From: Raffaelea ambrosiae
Taxonomy: Eukaryota > Ascomycota > Sordariomycetes > Ophiostomatales > Ophiostomataceae
NCBI GenBank assembly: GCA_002778195.1
Contig: PCDI01000004.1
Location: 2,374,418-2,438,417, forward strand
DNA: 64,000 nucleotides
Reading direction: 5' to 3'
Positions 22,449-34,847 of this stretch are shown one piece after another. A program made the translations under genes and the position numbers. How positions within the stretch are numbered: the first letter of the stretch is position 1; every line of letters starts with the position of its first letter. The notes under the pieces were generated by a model. It saw nothing but the letters and a program-made list of their open reading frames with translations. It was not told where the DNA came from and did not search any database.

Positions 22449-23166
22449 AGAAGAACAGACATCCGGCTTCTGTTTGATTAGTTCTCTCTTTGGGGGGGGG
22501 CTAACTTTCTTTCAGGCACCATCCTGGTTTCTCCGACGGGCAGGATGATAATAGTAGACCTGTCAGATTTTGTGTCTTTGGGTTTCTCTTGCTCCGTCGG
22601 CCTCTGTACGAGTAGTTAATAGTTATCCTGCCATTCTGGATTATGGATGCACCTGGGACACACACCAGACTGGACGTCTTGTTTCACGAAACAAACACCC
22701 GCTACGCACGATGCAACCCAATCACCGGGTGGTCTTGTTCTGCCTTGCTCGCTTTCTCTCTTTCTCACTTCGTCGCTTTCTCCCTCTCTTTCGTGCCCAC
22801 CCCCCCTCTGCTTCAAGTGCGACCACATTACTGCAGGGACGAGGGGTTTGAGGGGGGACGTGTTGTTGTTTGGGGGTGGCCCTTTTTGGCCCCTCTGGCC
22901 TTTGAGAGCCCTTGCCCGTACAGGTCCATGGATCTATTGAAACACTTATCTGCCGGGTCCGTCTGGTCTCCTGCAGGCAATCGTCTGGTCCTGTCTGTAT
23001 CTGCCCAGAAAGGCCTGCTCTCAATGCAGGCAGGGCTGTGGGTGGTCGCCGTAATGTGAGTGCTAACTACGGTGGGTGGATGCTTTAATTGGTGACTGGT
23101 TGCTATGGGGCCTTCAACTTAGTGGTGTCTCCTGTGGCCTGCAGGTTGGCCAGGGCAAATGAGGAG

Positions 23167-23195
23167 CCAGGAAATCCAGGAAATCCAGGAAATCC
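23167..23195 (+). repeat. Three-copy 9-base tandem repeat CCAGGAAAT
   Basis: The unit CCAGGAAAT is repeated three times, followed by a partial fourth copy. Non-coding simple repeat. Confidence 0.85.
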
Positions 23196-24190
23196 AAACT
23201 TGTTTCGCCACATTGTCTGATACAGAGAGAGGCAGCAAGAGAAGGGGAATAGGGTTTAAAACAAACAAAAACCCCAACTGGGCATGGAAGAAGGCAAGGG
23301 CATCGTCCTTTCTTATGGGCGGGTTGGCCTGGCCTGGCCTGGGCAGGCGGCTTTTTTATTGTACGGGCAATTTCTCATGCAATGATCTGCCTTCTTCATA
23401 TTACGAGATTTCCCTGGTTCTCCCTGTGTGCTTTCCCATCCCTAGCCCGCCCCAATCCCAGTACTCGTACAGCAGCACGAAAGAACGTACTAAAACCATG
23501 TACTATGTAGTTTACCTACATACGATAGTACACGGTAGTAACTAGACTTCTCACATACGACGCAGGGGTGGAGATGGGGAGGTCTGAGAATTTTGTCCAC
23601 CCATCCACACAATCGCATACGAGTGCATCCACACGCCACACCCCGGTACCGCAATAACTGGTTGGTATGCAGATGCATAGTCCCTTGTTCGTGTGGCTGC
23701 CAAGAACAGGAGGAGGAGGATGAGGATGGGAAGAGGAGAGCCGAGCAAACAAGGCCATTAGCATCGTGAGCAAGTCAGATGCAAGAGATGCATATGAAGC
23801 ATTCGGTTGGCTGGGAGGATTGACCATACGTATTGTATCTTAGATAGGCCATGGGCTGGCAGATGCCATCGTAGGGGTCCTCGTCTTTATTTTTTTCGGC
23901 ATCAGCGAGCCCACCCTCCCTCCTTGCTTGCTCGGCACACTTGTCATGTTGCCCGCCGGATGCGGCTGGAAGTTGAGTATCTGATTATGTACTCGTAGTG
24001 ACGATAATCTTCTTACACATCATTCATACGAGTCGTCGTATACATAGTAGTAACCCCGGAGCAGGACCGTGTCAGGGTGATCATCGTAGCCCCGTCTTGT
24101 CGTAGCTTACGAAGTCGAGTGTCCGTAAGCGGCGTGAAGAAGTGAAGAACAGGTACTCATATTGGTTAGTCGAGATATCCTTACGTAGCG

Positions 24191-24195
<5 letters not shown>

Positions 24196-24241
<46 letters not shown>
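24196..24241 (+). repeat. (TG)23 microsatellite
   Basis: An uninterrupted TG dinucleotide run of 46 bases. It creates an artificial Cys-Val frame at 24197-24745, which I reject. It could adopt Z-form DNA and should vary in length between strains. Confidence 0.95.
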
Positions 24242-24245
<4 letters not shown>

Positions 24246-27210
24246 GTGGCAAGCAACTTGGCGAGCCTCCTCTCGTGTCGCTCAGCTTTGATGGCTATCC
24301 CACTTGGCTGACGGGTGGACAGGTGGAGCTACCGCACACGAGAAAGAGGGCCCTGTCCAGCTGTCCAGCCGTGATGCGTCTAGCGAGTCTTAAGCTGCTG
24401 ATCGCATTGGGCTTTTCGGGGCGAGGCCGAGAGGCGTCATTGGCCAGCCCATGCTGCTACTACAAGCATTACGTGCAAGTGCGAGTGCCAGTCCCAATGC
24501 AAGAACATGGTGTGATAGCGCTTGTGTTTCCTTGCCTCGACGGCGCTGACAAGAGCTTTGATTTGTTCGCGACGCTGTTGTGCAATGGCTTCTTCTGTCG
24601 TCACTTGTTCAAGATATATTCTTCTTCTTCTGCTTGCTTAGGGCCTCTTTTGATTTTAGGGCCCTCTTTGCTCCGTACTCGCCTAATTTCGACCGGCTCC
24701 CTTTTTTTCCTTCTCGGTGTGCCAGGTGCTGCTAAGCTACTATAATAGCAGCTACACTCGTTCCTTGCCTGCGCTCCTATTGCATTGGAAAGTGGTTCGT
24801 ACCCGTAACAAAGAAGCGATGGAGAAAAAAGAAAGCAGAAAAGAACGGCTTCTCTAGGACCACGCAACACGGTCCAAACCAAGGCAAAACCCAGGTCAAA
24901 CCAAATGGCAAGGAAAGCCAATGGGCAATTGGGCCCCGTCCCCAAACTTGTTAGCCCACTCACCCCCTTTCCAAGTCGTAGCGCTGGTCTAGGAGGCAGC
25001 GACCGGTGACCGGAAGGGAATCCGAGCAACGGGGGCCCCGGGTACTGCAGCTTTGGTCTGAGTCCGCCCTTTTTTTTTCTGTGTCTCGTCAATCGTCAAC
25101 GATTACTATGTAGCTATGGTGTAACTACTGTCTACTAAGGCAAGCCCATGCATACTATTATTTCACACGGTTGTACTGCGGCAAGATATTCTGCGTGTAA
25201 GATACATGGGATGACAATGGCATCTGAAGATTCTAGGCATCTTGAATAGTACATTTACGAGCACGCCGCAATGCGGCCTCCGTGACCACCGCCCTCCTTC
25301 TGCTGTTTCCCTCTCATTCGTCCATCGGGCGAGGAACGGACGCAGCAGGCTGACTACTTAGTTGCTGCGTGCTGTGCAGGTACGAACAGACAGCCAGACG
25401 GAAGACAAGCAGGATGCACCTATCTGGGGAAGGAACTGGCCGAATGCAGTAAACAGTTTTTTTTTTTTTTTTTTTAACCATGACCAGGGAGGGTTCCAAC
25501 ACAGGATTGGTGGCTTGGGTTGCCTGTTTTTCTTTTTTTCCCTTTTTTTAAATTCTTCTTTTGCTTTTTTTTTTTTTTGTCATTCCCCTCTCCGACGCGC
25601 CCATTCCGTCGTGCCGCCAGCAAGAAATCCGGCTTTTCTACCTGACTTGGGTTAGGTTTGCCTGTCGAACATGTCTCACCTTAGCTGCACTATGCATCGC
25701 AAAGAAAGAAAAAAAAAAGGGAAAAAAAGGGAGAAACATACTGCATTCGTGTGCACCCTCTCTTTCTCGCACGCTCGCCTGCAGAGAAACACTCTGTCGG
25801 AGTCGGCAAGATTCCAAGCGGCGTCCCAGCCGCCCAAGTTCGAGTTCGCCGCCTATTATCCACCCACCCTCTCCAATTTGCGTCTGTGTGTTTGCATTGA
25901 CACTGAGGCACCGGACGGTGCAAATTTTTAGAGCAAGGCCCAGAAAAGTTCCTTCGGAATCTCCAGTAGTGGAGAGGCGCTAGGGAGGACATTACACCTT
26001 ATGGTTGCAGCCATACTTACGGCCGCGGAGAAAACCCTCCCCAGAGGCAGCCTTTCTTCTCCCCAACCCAAAGAACAAAGACTCGATGACGACGATATAA
26101 AAGAAAAGAAAAAAAAAATACTCCGGGGAGTCGTATCTTCGGCGGCTTTCTCACCGCTCCTAGTAGCATACTATGGAAGAAGATGCTATGTACATTCGCT
26201 GTAGTTAGACCTCGACTCAATGGCTGCGCATGTAAAGATACGTGCCTGCCGACTCAGTAACTATCGTATCTTGCGCGAAGTACGAGTCACGATAGTACGA
26301 AAAATAGCGGATGCAATTCTTACGATGTGCATTGCATATACGGATGGCTGCAACTCTCCCCAGTAGACCTCGTAATCGTGCACGGCACCTCGCCAGAACC
26401 AGAATTGGGCTTTGGCTCCTTTCATCTTTGTTTTATTTTCCTTCATTTTCCTTTATTTTCTCTTTGCACCTTCTTAGCTCCTCTCAATTCCCATGCTCTG
26501 CCCGCCGCTCTCGTTGTGTTCGGGGGCGGGGGGGTCTTGTGATGGACACTGGTACCCCAGCATGCAGAACGATACGAACAGAAGGGAAGGATTCAGAAGG
26601 AAGTCCTGGTGTCGCAACAGTTTGTTGCAACAGTCGGCGCGGCAGCAACTATCTTGCAGGGGACAAACACCTGCAGAGACAAGAAGAGAGACATGGAGAA
26701 AGACTCAGGAACAAAATGCTGGACTGAGACACACATTGCAGTTTTTACCGTAGTTACTACTATGTATGTACACCCGCATGCGGACTGAGATTGCCCCGTA
26801 CTTTTTCTAGATCAACGGTTTTGCCGTTTTTGTTTGGTTTCTCGATGCGGTATGTTTAAGTCTCGAGTCTTACATGCAGGCGATGATTCTTGGATAGTCC
26901 GTTAATAGTCTCGGCGACTATGTGTCTTAGCCGAGGCGAAGCAGCCAGCAGAAGGGCACAATGGCCGCCTCTTTGCAGATGTCTGGAATCAAAAGTAAGA
27001 TGGCCGTGCGTGGCATAAATCCCGCTGAATGTCTCAGTCTTTGTGCTGGTCTGGGGGGGGGTTTAAAATTGTATTTATTTTTATGGTGGTTTGCCCTAAT
27101 GCAATGCTGAAGGAACTCTTGATACCCACACAACTAAGACACCGCGCAACTTGCGAGCACTCGTACCTGGTTGGGGTCTTTCGTCAACGAGCGTCCCCTC
27201 GTACATACAT

Positions 27211-27238
27211 ACTAGTTACTATGTACATAGTAACTAGT
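27211..27238. repeat. Perfect 28-base palindrome
   Basis: Bases 27211-27238 equal their own reverse complement. Each half is ACTAGTTACTATGT or its complement, with the centre at TGTACA. It carries the ACTATGTA element shared by other sites in this region. It could form a cruciform or be a dimeric protein-binding site; the sequence alone does not say which. Confidence 0.9.
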
Positions 27239-29550
27239 TCGTAGTTAGTTACAGGAAAGTTCCTCGTACACGGAGGGTGGTAGGCGCTAGCGACTTCTGG
27301 TTAGGTCGTCATCTTAGCAGCATCAACCCACGCATCTGGTACGGGATCCACTCTGGCGGCCAGCAAGGGTCAGGGGGGGGGAGGGCTTTTAGAGGTGCCA
27401 TTTGAAATGGAGCGAGTGGGCAGAAAATGAGTTGCCATGTGGAATGATGAGGGGGGACGGACGGATAGTGTACGGGGAGGCCAAAAAAACTCGTAAGTTT
27501 TGGGATGGAGGAACTGATAGTTGCCGGTCAAACACAGGCAGTGGGCGCAATGAATGGATGGCAGTGCTACGTCTTTTGTGTGAGTGACGACAAAGTACAT
27601 GGTATATTTCTACACCGTCCATACCTTACACCGTATCTTGCATGTGCTGTCGAATGGTGTGGGATTGCAGTGTACTTGTACGAGTACGTGGTAGGAACTG
27701 GGGTGGGCTGGGTGGCCTGAGGCGGGTGGTGAGGTTTATGAGGTGAGAGTGTGCGAGTGCGTGAGTGTGTGAGAGCAAGCAACCCAACAAAGGGCAGTTT
27801 GTGGGAGAGGCACGGCGGCTTCGTGTTCGCGAGTGGTCACCATTCGTGTTCTGGAAGAACAAGGAACAAATGCAGTGGTTACTACGTAGGCGTGAGGGAG
27901 AAAGCATATGACAATTAGCAGAGACAAGTGTGGCAAGGCGTCGAAATGGAACAAAAAACAAGAACAAACAGAACAGCCGCACGAGAATGGCAAGCCCAAA
28001 AGGGTTAAGGGCAACAGGGGAACAGAAACGAACGAACACACCAGGAAGGAACAAATGAACGACCCAGACGACCCAGACATCAGAAGGGCAACGGGGGGAC
28101 TGGGACAGAGACGATGGCAAGGAACGGCCGGTACCAAGATTGGTCGCATGGTCGAGACACATCGCCGTCGGAATGTGTGCGTGCTATTGGGAGAGGAGCG
28201 AGGCTAGGGAAGCAGAAAAACGGAGCGTGTGGTTGGTTGGGGCTTGTTGGATGGTTGGCTGGGCTGGTGGTGTGCTGGAGCGAGATGCTAGCTATGTACA
28301 AGTACGGTGTACATCGAAGCCAAGATGAAGGTCGCCGGGTAATAACTACTTTGTAGTTAGTTAGTGGTTTGTCATCGATGGCCAAAAACGGGAGCGGACA
28401 AGAGTCACAGGATAGGGAAGTGGAAACCGAGGTGGCCGGACGAGGGCATGAAAGGAAGCGGAGAAAGAAGAAGGCAAGAGTGTGTTTGAAGAATGTGTAT
28501 GAATGCGTGAGCGGGAGGTGTCAGAACGCGTGTTTGGCTTTGCATCGTCCCTTTGTTCGACTCATAAAGGGGAGGCAAATCTGGGGGAGGTTTCGGTTTC
28601 GGGTTTTTACAGAGTAGTGAGCAGCAGTCAGCAAAGGCCCAAGACGGCCACCACGAAACACCACGAATGACCAGCACGACCAGAACAAGCCAGACGGGAC
28701 CCTCTTTTGGCAGCAGGCGAGACATACGTGGGATGCGTGACAATGACTAACAAAGCGAGGGCATGTAGAATCGCGGTAAGAAGGTAAGAAAATCAAAGAG
28801 GGCCCTCCCCCCCAAGGCTCAAAGAGAGGCTGTCTGCAAGTGACGAGCGCGTCGCCATTGTTCACCTGACCTCTTGTTTGTCCACAGTCAGCAGGGCCAC
28901 CCGGCGACGGCGAAGGGGCGCAGCCACTCGGAGTGCCCATTTTCAGCGCTGGAGGGCGCTGTTGTTGCTGAGAGAGGTTGTCAACTGGGGATGTGATGAC
29001 GCATTGGGGGGAGAAAAAAATCTTACAGCGGACCTAAAAAAAAAAAAGAAAAAAAAAAAAGGAAAGACGAAAATAGGAAAACCTGCGCCCAGTCTGCCGC
29101 ACACATAGACAGTCATCAGGCACACAACCTTGCATGTACAGAGAGCATCGATCAACCAATCCTTTCAAGGAAGAAGACCCAGGCCGCGGCCAACGTGTTG
29201 ACCACGCGGTCCCAACACACTAACCAAAACTACCTATTAGCCGCGGGGCCACTGGAAGGAGGAGGCTGCCGCCGTCCTGGTTTGCGCTTTTCATTTTACC
29301 CGCCCGCTTGGGGGGTTTTCAGCTCAAGCAGACCACAGCCTAAGAGGAGGCAGCAATGGGCGGGCCCATGCCGGCCGCCAACTGCAGTGAACGGCGGTGC
29401 GCTGACTAGTGATGGCTGTTTCTGCCCAGGCCAATCGGGGGGGCCAGGCCACCAAGGAGACAACTGGCCAGATACAGGGACCAAGGCGAGGTCTGTGGCA
29501 GGCTCGGGGAACAGAGTATCTTGCCGGGGTACAAGAAAGTCAAAAGCCAG

Positions 29551-29578
29551 GAACCAGAAACCAGAAACCAGAAACCAA
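29551..29578 (+). repeat. AACCAGA tandem repeat
   Basis: Four near-perfect 7-base units (AACCAGA), then diverged copies to about 29,600. It yields spurious Lys/Pro/Glu or Phe/Trp-rich frames on both strands. Confidence 0.8.
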
Positions 29579-31857
29579 AGACCAGAAGCCAAAAGTCAAA
29601 ATCCAAAAAAGATAACCGGATCCTCGATCAAAGAGTAGATAATCTGAATCGGGGAGCGGCCGCCCAAACAGAGCAAGGGAGATAGCAAACTAGTTAGTTG
29701 GAAAGACATGAACACAGAGAGGGGGGTGGAGGCCAGGGAGGAGCCTGAACCTGAGCAGACACATACGAGTACTAACTAACTACTATGTATGTAATTTTGT
29801 ATCTCAGCACGTAGCACGACCAACTCGACATGCGACTATCCGCACCGATTGGAGCCACAATGGCTACTATAGTCTATTGGTAATAAGATACGGGGCCCTT
29901 GGCCTGTTGGAGGAAAGTTCCGTGGACGAGCGCGTGCAGAATGTGTTGGCTCTTCGCTCTGCTGAGAGGAGAGATGACTCTGTGAGATCGACAACGTCCC
30001 GATCTGCAATGTCCGTCGATGTTGTGTCGATGACTTCTTTCTATTGGGTCTCGGCTACTACGACTTGGCACACTGTATCCTACACCCACATGCCCGGCCA
30101 ACAAGACGTGTTACCAAGTTCTGCCCAACGGCAATTGCCCTCCAGACATCCCGCCGATGCTGCTCCTGCAGGAGGGCCCCGACGCTCCCGATGCAGGTGT
30201 CAACAATTGCCCACGCTGGCCGCCAGCGATCTTGCCTCGACGAATGTCATGGCCCTATTGTTTGTCATTGGGGGGGGGTCTTTCTTCTCAGCGCCAGACA
30301 CAAGATGACCATGGTTGTCATCCAAGACGCATCATATGGCCATCGCACTGACACTTTTTTCTTTTTCTTTTTCAGCTGCCCGATCCCCGGAATATTGGTC
30401 ATTTCGCGCTGGCACAATGGGCTGGATGCGGAATAGTCAGCGCCGGTCGTGGGCAAGGTAGCGTACCTGCACGAGGCTACATAGTGTGGTGTCCGACGAG
30501 TAGGCAAAGTGGATATATATATAACCAGTGCGTTGTAAGTACGTAGCATTGTTAGCTATCCCAGGCGTCCCAAGTATCGAATGTATCTTTAAGTAGGTAA
30601 TGCATGATGGTCCGGGCTGCTGGAACAGGGGTGTGTGGATGGGAAAGGGCAGAAAGCGGAAGAAAAAAAAAAAGGACCCGCTCTTGGAGGACGGTGTACG
30701 AGTAGTTGTTACGGTGTATGCATTTTGTACCTGGTGGTGAAGCGGACAGGCCGAGGATACCAGATACACGGATGCAGCAAGCAAGCAATCAATCAAAACA
30801 CTTCACATGGCAAAGCAAAGCAAATAAAATAAAAATAAAAATAAAACGGCGGCGGCGGCGGCGGCGGTGGTGTGTCCTGCAGGCAAGAAGGGGAAAACAA
30901 AAAAGAATTAAAATTTAAAAAGGAATAAGGAACATGTCACCAATTAATTAGTTATTAAAAAAAAAAAGGGAAGCAACGGGGCGGTTCCGGTGCGGGAAGG
31001 GGTGGGGGGCCAGCGCATGGGAAGGAAAGGTGACGAAAAGGAAAGGAGGGCGCGTGGTCGCTCTTTCCCTGCAAGCGCACCTGGTCCGTCTACGAGTACA
31101 TACTGGCAGTACTCGTACTTGCGAGATACGTGGATCCTGCATGGGCGAGGCGCATCTGGCAATTGCAGTGCTCCGACAGGATGCCGTACGCCGGAGTTGT
31201 TATCTCTTGCGCTGGGCAGCCATGACAGCACGACACGCTGCCAGCCAGCCCAAGGGACTTGCTGCTGCACGTATCGTAGTATCTCTCACCTTGCTCCGTA
31301 CAGAGACAAAAAGGGGGGGGGGGGTGTGTGTGTGCCAATTTCGACCATGCAAGGCAAATGCAAGGAGGGCGTGTGCTTTGGACGGCAGGGGGTGCGACCG
31401 GGGGCCGGTCTTCGACTTTGGGTGTGCGGGCCAGACAGTGGTGTGTCTGGGTGTCGCTCTTGTGGCTCCTGTGGGCTTTCTTTGTCTGGCTCCCCAGGGA
31501 CGAAGCATTGACATTGTCGTCGGCGCTGCCCCTGGCTGCCCTAATTATGTAGTAATTAGTGGGTGCATCAGGGTATCGGACCATGTATCTGGCGGCCACT
31601 CGTAAGAACCTCCTGCCCTTGTTGGCCGGCTTGGATCCTTTGTCGCTCTTTCCCTGCGCGGCCGACTGGCCAAAGCCTGGCTCCTAGTCCACTACCAAGT
31701 AGCGAGCTACAGTGTACAAGGCAGCCAACCAGCCCGCTGGTCAGCCGCTGCACGCACGTCACTACAGCCGCTACGAGCGCAGTTGGAGAGTCACTACGGG
31801 TACTCGACGCAGCGATAGAGTCACTACGGTGTAGGTACCGTACTACATGGTTAGTAA

Positions 31858-31879
31858 CTACTATGTATGTACATAGTAG
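31858..31879. repeat. Inverted repeat CTACTATGTA-TG-TACATAGTAG
   Basis: Two perfect 10-base arms separated by two bases. The left half plus spacer equals the CTACTATGTATGTAC element also present at 26757 and 29780 (14 of 15 bases). A candidate binding site or short hairpin. Confidence 0.85.
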
Positions 31880-33220
31880 CATCAACGAACACCTTACACG
31901 CGCGCCAGGGCTCTCGACCACGCATTATGATGCCAATGCAGGGCCGCCCCGTCTGTGCAGACAATAATATATGGCCGGACGTTGCGTGCTGCACGCACTT
32001 CGCCTTCCTTCTTTCTTCTTCCCTTGTGACCTTGCCCTGCACCTGCTGCTCCCCATTCCTTCCTGCAAGTACTTTTGTCTGCGGCCGCCCCTCCCTTTTG
32101 CTGCATGGAATTGTATAACCAGATACACGCGCCGTCACCTGCTGGCATTCGGATCGTTACATAGTAGTTAGCTGCTGCCCGTGTAGAATAGTCGAATAGC
32201 TGCCCTCTTCTCTGCCCTTCTGTCTCCCTCGATGCTACTTGTCGCCCCCTTATTGAATTAATATCCCGAGGCCGCTCCCTTCCAGCTCGACTGCCACCGG
32301 CAAGAGCCAGTCTGTTCGTTTTTCGTCTTGCCCACTCCTCCTTTGTCTCCTCGCTCTGCTGCTTTTTTACGCTTTTTTTTTATATTCTTTGCCCGCCTCT
32401 TCCTCAGAGTTTTTCCCTCTTTTAAAATTCTTTATTCTTTATTTTTATTTTTTTCGAGCCTGTCTCAATCGGTCTCGCTCCCCCGACCCGACCGATCTGC
32501 CCCGGCCGCCGCTTTTCCTCCCCTTACTCACGCTCAGCTAGCCTCCCTGACAGGCGTCGCCTCTGGCGCAGACACTTGGGTTCGAGAACACGCCGGAATA
32601 CCCGCTTTTGCTATGATTGCGCTTCATTCTTTTGCCTTCTTCCCATAGTCCCATCCCGCCGCCGTCTGCAGCTCGCCGAGCTGCTCCCATCCTCCTTTAT
32701 CCACCTCCACTTCCCGCGTCCGCCCCGTCCTCCTCTGCCTGTCTGCTGGCCAACCTATCAGACTGCCGTCGTTCCCCTAGTTTGAACTAGACGTTTGTCA
32801 CTCCCACCTGGCCCCAGCTGTTCCCTCTCGCTCTCTCTCTCTCTCTTATACGAGGCTTCTCTTCCTGCTCTTATAACATTCCTTCCACCTCCTCTCTCCT
32901 TCTCTTCTCTTCTCCCACCCTCTCCCTCACGCACAACTCGAAAAGGCTCCGGCTCACCCTCCTTCAGCCTTGTATCTCTCGCACTCGCTCCCGCCTCGAC
33001 CCGTCGTGAACTCCTACGGCAACTCTCGCCTTGGCTGCAACCGAAAGATCGACGACGTGCCTTCCATTCGACTTGTGTGCCGTTGCTGTTGTTCAGCCGA
33101 AACAACATAGGCACCAAGAGACAGCAGCGCCTGCAAAATCAAGCATCAAGAAAAATCCAGCAAAATCCAAAAGGACAAAGAAACGCTAGCAGCACTTCTC
33201 TGGTCCCTGTTCCGACTTGT

Positions 33221-33278
33221 GTTGTTCGACTTGTGTTGTTCGGCCTGAGTTGTTCGGCCTGAGTTGTTCGGCCTGAGT
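33221..33278 (+). repeat. 14-base minisatellite GTTGTTCGGCCTGA
   Basis: Three near-perfect copies of GTTGTTCGGCCTGA preceded by a diverged copy (GTTGTTCGACTTGT). Lies in the presumed leader of the Sok1-like gene. Confidence 0.85.
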
Positions 33279-33524
33279 CTCGCCGAGACAGCATAGACAT
33301 CAAGAGACATAAAGAGCCAAAACAGACCAGAACGGACACGACCGAGAACAAAAGAGGATAATCAAAGGTATGCAGTTGGCTGACTCCGCACGACGTTTCT
33401 GCTTGTTTCTGTGTCACTTGCCCAGTCTTCTTATTTCCTGGCTTTCTCTTCTCATTCCTGCTGCGCTCACTGCATATCTCACTGCCCGCCTTTTTGTCTT
33501 GTCTTCCTCCTCCCGCTGTTCCCT

Positions 33525-33583
33525 CGTCCTTCGTTCTTCGTCCTTCGTTCTTCGTCCTTCGTTCTTCGTCCTTCGTCCTTCGG
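33525..33583 (+). repeat. 14-base minisatellite TCGTCCTTCGTTCT
   Basis: About four units alternating CGTCCTTCGTTCTT. Pure pyrimidine/G pattern in the leader of the Sok1-like gene. Confidence 0.85.
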
Positions 33584-33981
33584 TCTCTTCCTATCCCTAC
33601 CTCTCCCTCCCTCGTCCCCGCCACCTTTGTCACGGCCTGTGTTCTGTTCCAAGCACAAAGCCCCCTCCCCGCCGCCCCTCCCCCATCCGTGTGCTCGACT
33701 GTGCTCCTCGTCGCATCCGCAGATCGGGCACCCACAGAAAACCCATTTTGCCTCATGCACCCTGCCGCTCGTCACGGGCACGCCTGAGCTCACGAAGCAC
33801 ACGACACACGGCTCCCTGCTTCCCACCGCCCGCTCTGCGAAAGGGGGGAGGGGGGGAGGGTCGCTGGCTGGCTGCTTGACTTGCCACACACGACGCATGC
33901 ACACGCTGTCACTCCCTTCCGGGCCTGGTGTTCTGTTGTGGTTCTCGGGCGCTTTGGTTCTTTGGCGCTGTGGCTCCGTGG

Positions 33982-34025
33982 CCCTGCGACCCTGCGACCT
34001 TGCAACCCTGCAACCCTGCAATCCT
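33982..34025 (+). repeat. 8-base tandem repeat CCCTGCRA
   Basis: Five to six imperfect CCCTGCGA/CCCTGCAA units in tandem in the leader of the Sok1-like gene. Confidence 0.8.
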
Positions 34026-34847
34026 GTGGCTCTTTGACTCGCCTGAACACGTTTATTTGTTATTTTTTATTGCTGAATTTTCGCCTTTTCGAATTATCGC
34101 CTTTTCCTCTTCTTATAACACTGCCACACACGCCTCTTGCTCGCCTCGATTTGGAGTTGGATTTATTTCCCTTCCTGCTTTTCTCTTCCACGTTTTTTGC
34201 CTCGTTTAGCCCCTGCCACACGCTGTTGTTGATTGTTGCACCCTGTTCTTACCCACTGCTCAGTGGCTCCACCGCAATCTTCTTTCCCCAATTTCCCTTC
34301 TGATTTCGACCCTGCATTGTTTTTGGGCTGTTTTTGGGGCCTGTTTCCGCACCCGTTTCTGCGCCTATTTTTTAGGCCTGTTTCGGGGCTTCTTTTTTTT
34401 TTTTGTCCTTTGGCGCTGCTGCCGACCTTCTTGGCCCTCTGACCAGGGCGTTGCGTTTCAGGCCCGGCGACGGTTTGCTAACCTTTTTGTGTGTAGCCTC
34501 AAACAGCTGGTGCTCTCAATTGCCTCAGAACACCCACCCCCCAACCCTGTTTTTGACTGCACCTACTCATTTCTCTCATTCTCTATTGTCTCACTCGCCT
34601 CCGAAAACACTGCCCTGTCACTCAACCAAAGCGACACCTCATTTCCCCCCGTCTTGCCTGCGTCTTCGTGCCCACATTCCAGCTGGGCTGGCCCTGTGTT
34701 TTATTTAGCACAGGGAAGGAGCGAAGAAGGAGCAACTAATCGGAAAGTGCGGTGAAGGCGCCTGGAAGAGTGGAAAGAGACGCACCAAGGACGACAGCCT
34801 CCACACCAGTCACCACTACCACCACCAACCACCGCTGCTCTACGACC

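Larger units (their letters stand above)
15229..24190. other. Gene-poor intergenic region, first part
   Basis: No coding region can be supported on either strand. Frames are short, overlap on all six frames, and lack known motifs and consistent codon use. The stretch has homopolymers (A20 at 16902-16921; T and A runs at 15431-15444, 20408-20424 and 20605-20642), purine-rich blocks at 19,620-20,450, tandem repeats near 22,390 and 23,170, and scattered ACTATGTA and TACGAGTA elements (16,230; 18,820; 19,106; 22,180; 23,460-23,540). I see no transposase, reverse transcriptase or integrase. Untranslated RNA genes cannot be excluded. Confidence 0.5.
24242..32299. other. Gene-poor intergenic region, second part
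   Basis: Again no supportable gene. The stretch contains T17 at 25457-25473 and other homopolymers, (CGG)n at about 30847-30866, an AACCAGA tandem repeat near 29,551, and the densest set of palindromic CTACTATGTATGTAC / GTACGAGTAC elements in the window (26757, 27211, 27672, 28344, 29764-29793, 31091-31120, 31858). Base composition is close to the rest of the intergenic DNA and it is not AT-rich, so neither a RIP-mutated transposon graveyard nor a classic AT-rich centromere is indicated. Confidence 0.5.
32300..34847 (+). promoter_or_regulatory. Long pyrimidine-rich leader and upstream region of the Sok1-like gene
   Basis: About 2.5 kb with strong C/T bias on the plus strand directly upstream of the TCP11/Sok1-family gene. 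It also holds three minisatellite blocks. A good donor, GTATGC at 33368, and an acceptor, TTTAGCACAG ending at 34713, could bound a 5' untranslated intron of about 1.35 kb, but I cannot prove its use. Frames in this region (for example 33370-33879, 33411-34037 and the antisense 33139-33756) are Ser/Leu/Phe- or Arg/Lys-rich products of the repeats and are not called as genes. Confidence 0.45.

Noticed and set aside
24197..24745. 182-residue frame beginning with alternating Cys-Val
   Set aside because: The Cys-Val start is the TG microsatellite; the remainder has no recognisable sequence. It is not a metallothionein or a Cys-rich effector.
15229..32299. Hidden transposon, CRISPR array, rRNA or 5S gene in the gene desert
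   Set aside because: No transposase, integrase or reverse transcriptase motifs, no long terminal repeats, no regularly spaced repeats, and no 5S-like internal promoter were seen. CRISPR arrays are not expected in fungi.
33139..34037. Long frames on both strands in the Sok1-like leader
   Set aside because: Low-complexity products of the 14-base minisatellites and pyrimidine tracts, overlapping on opposite strands.
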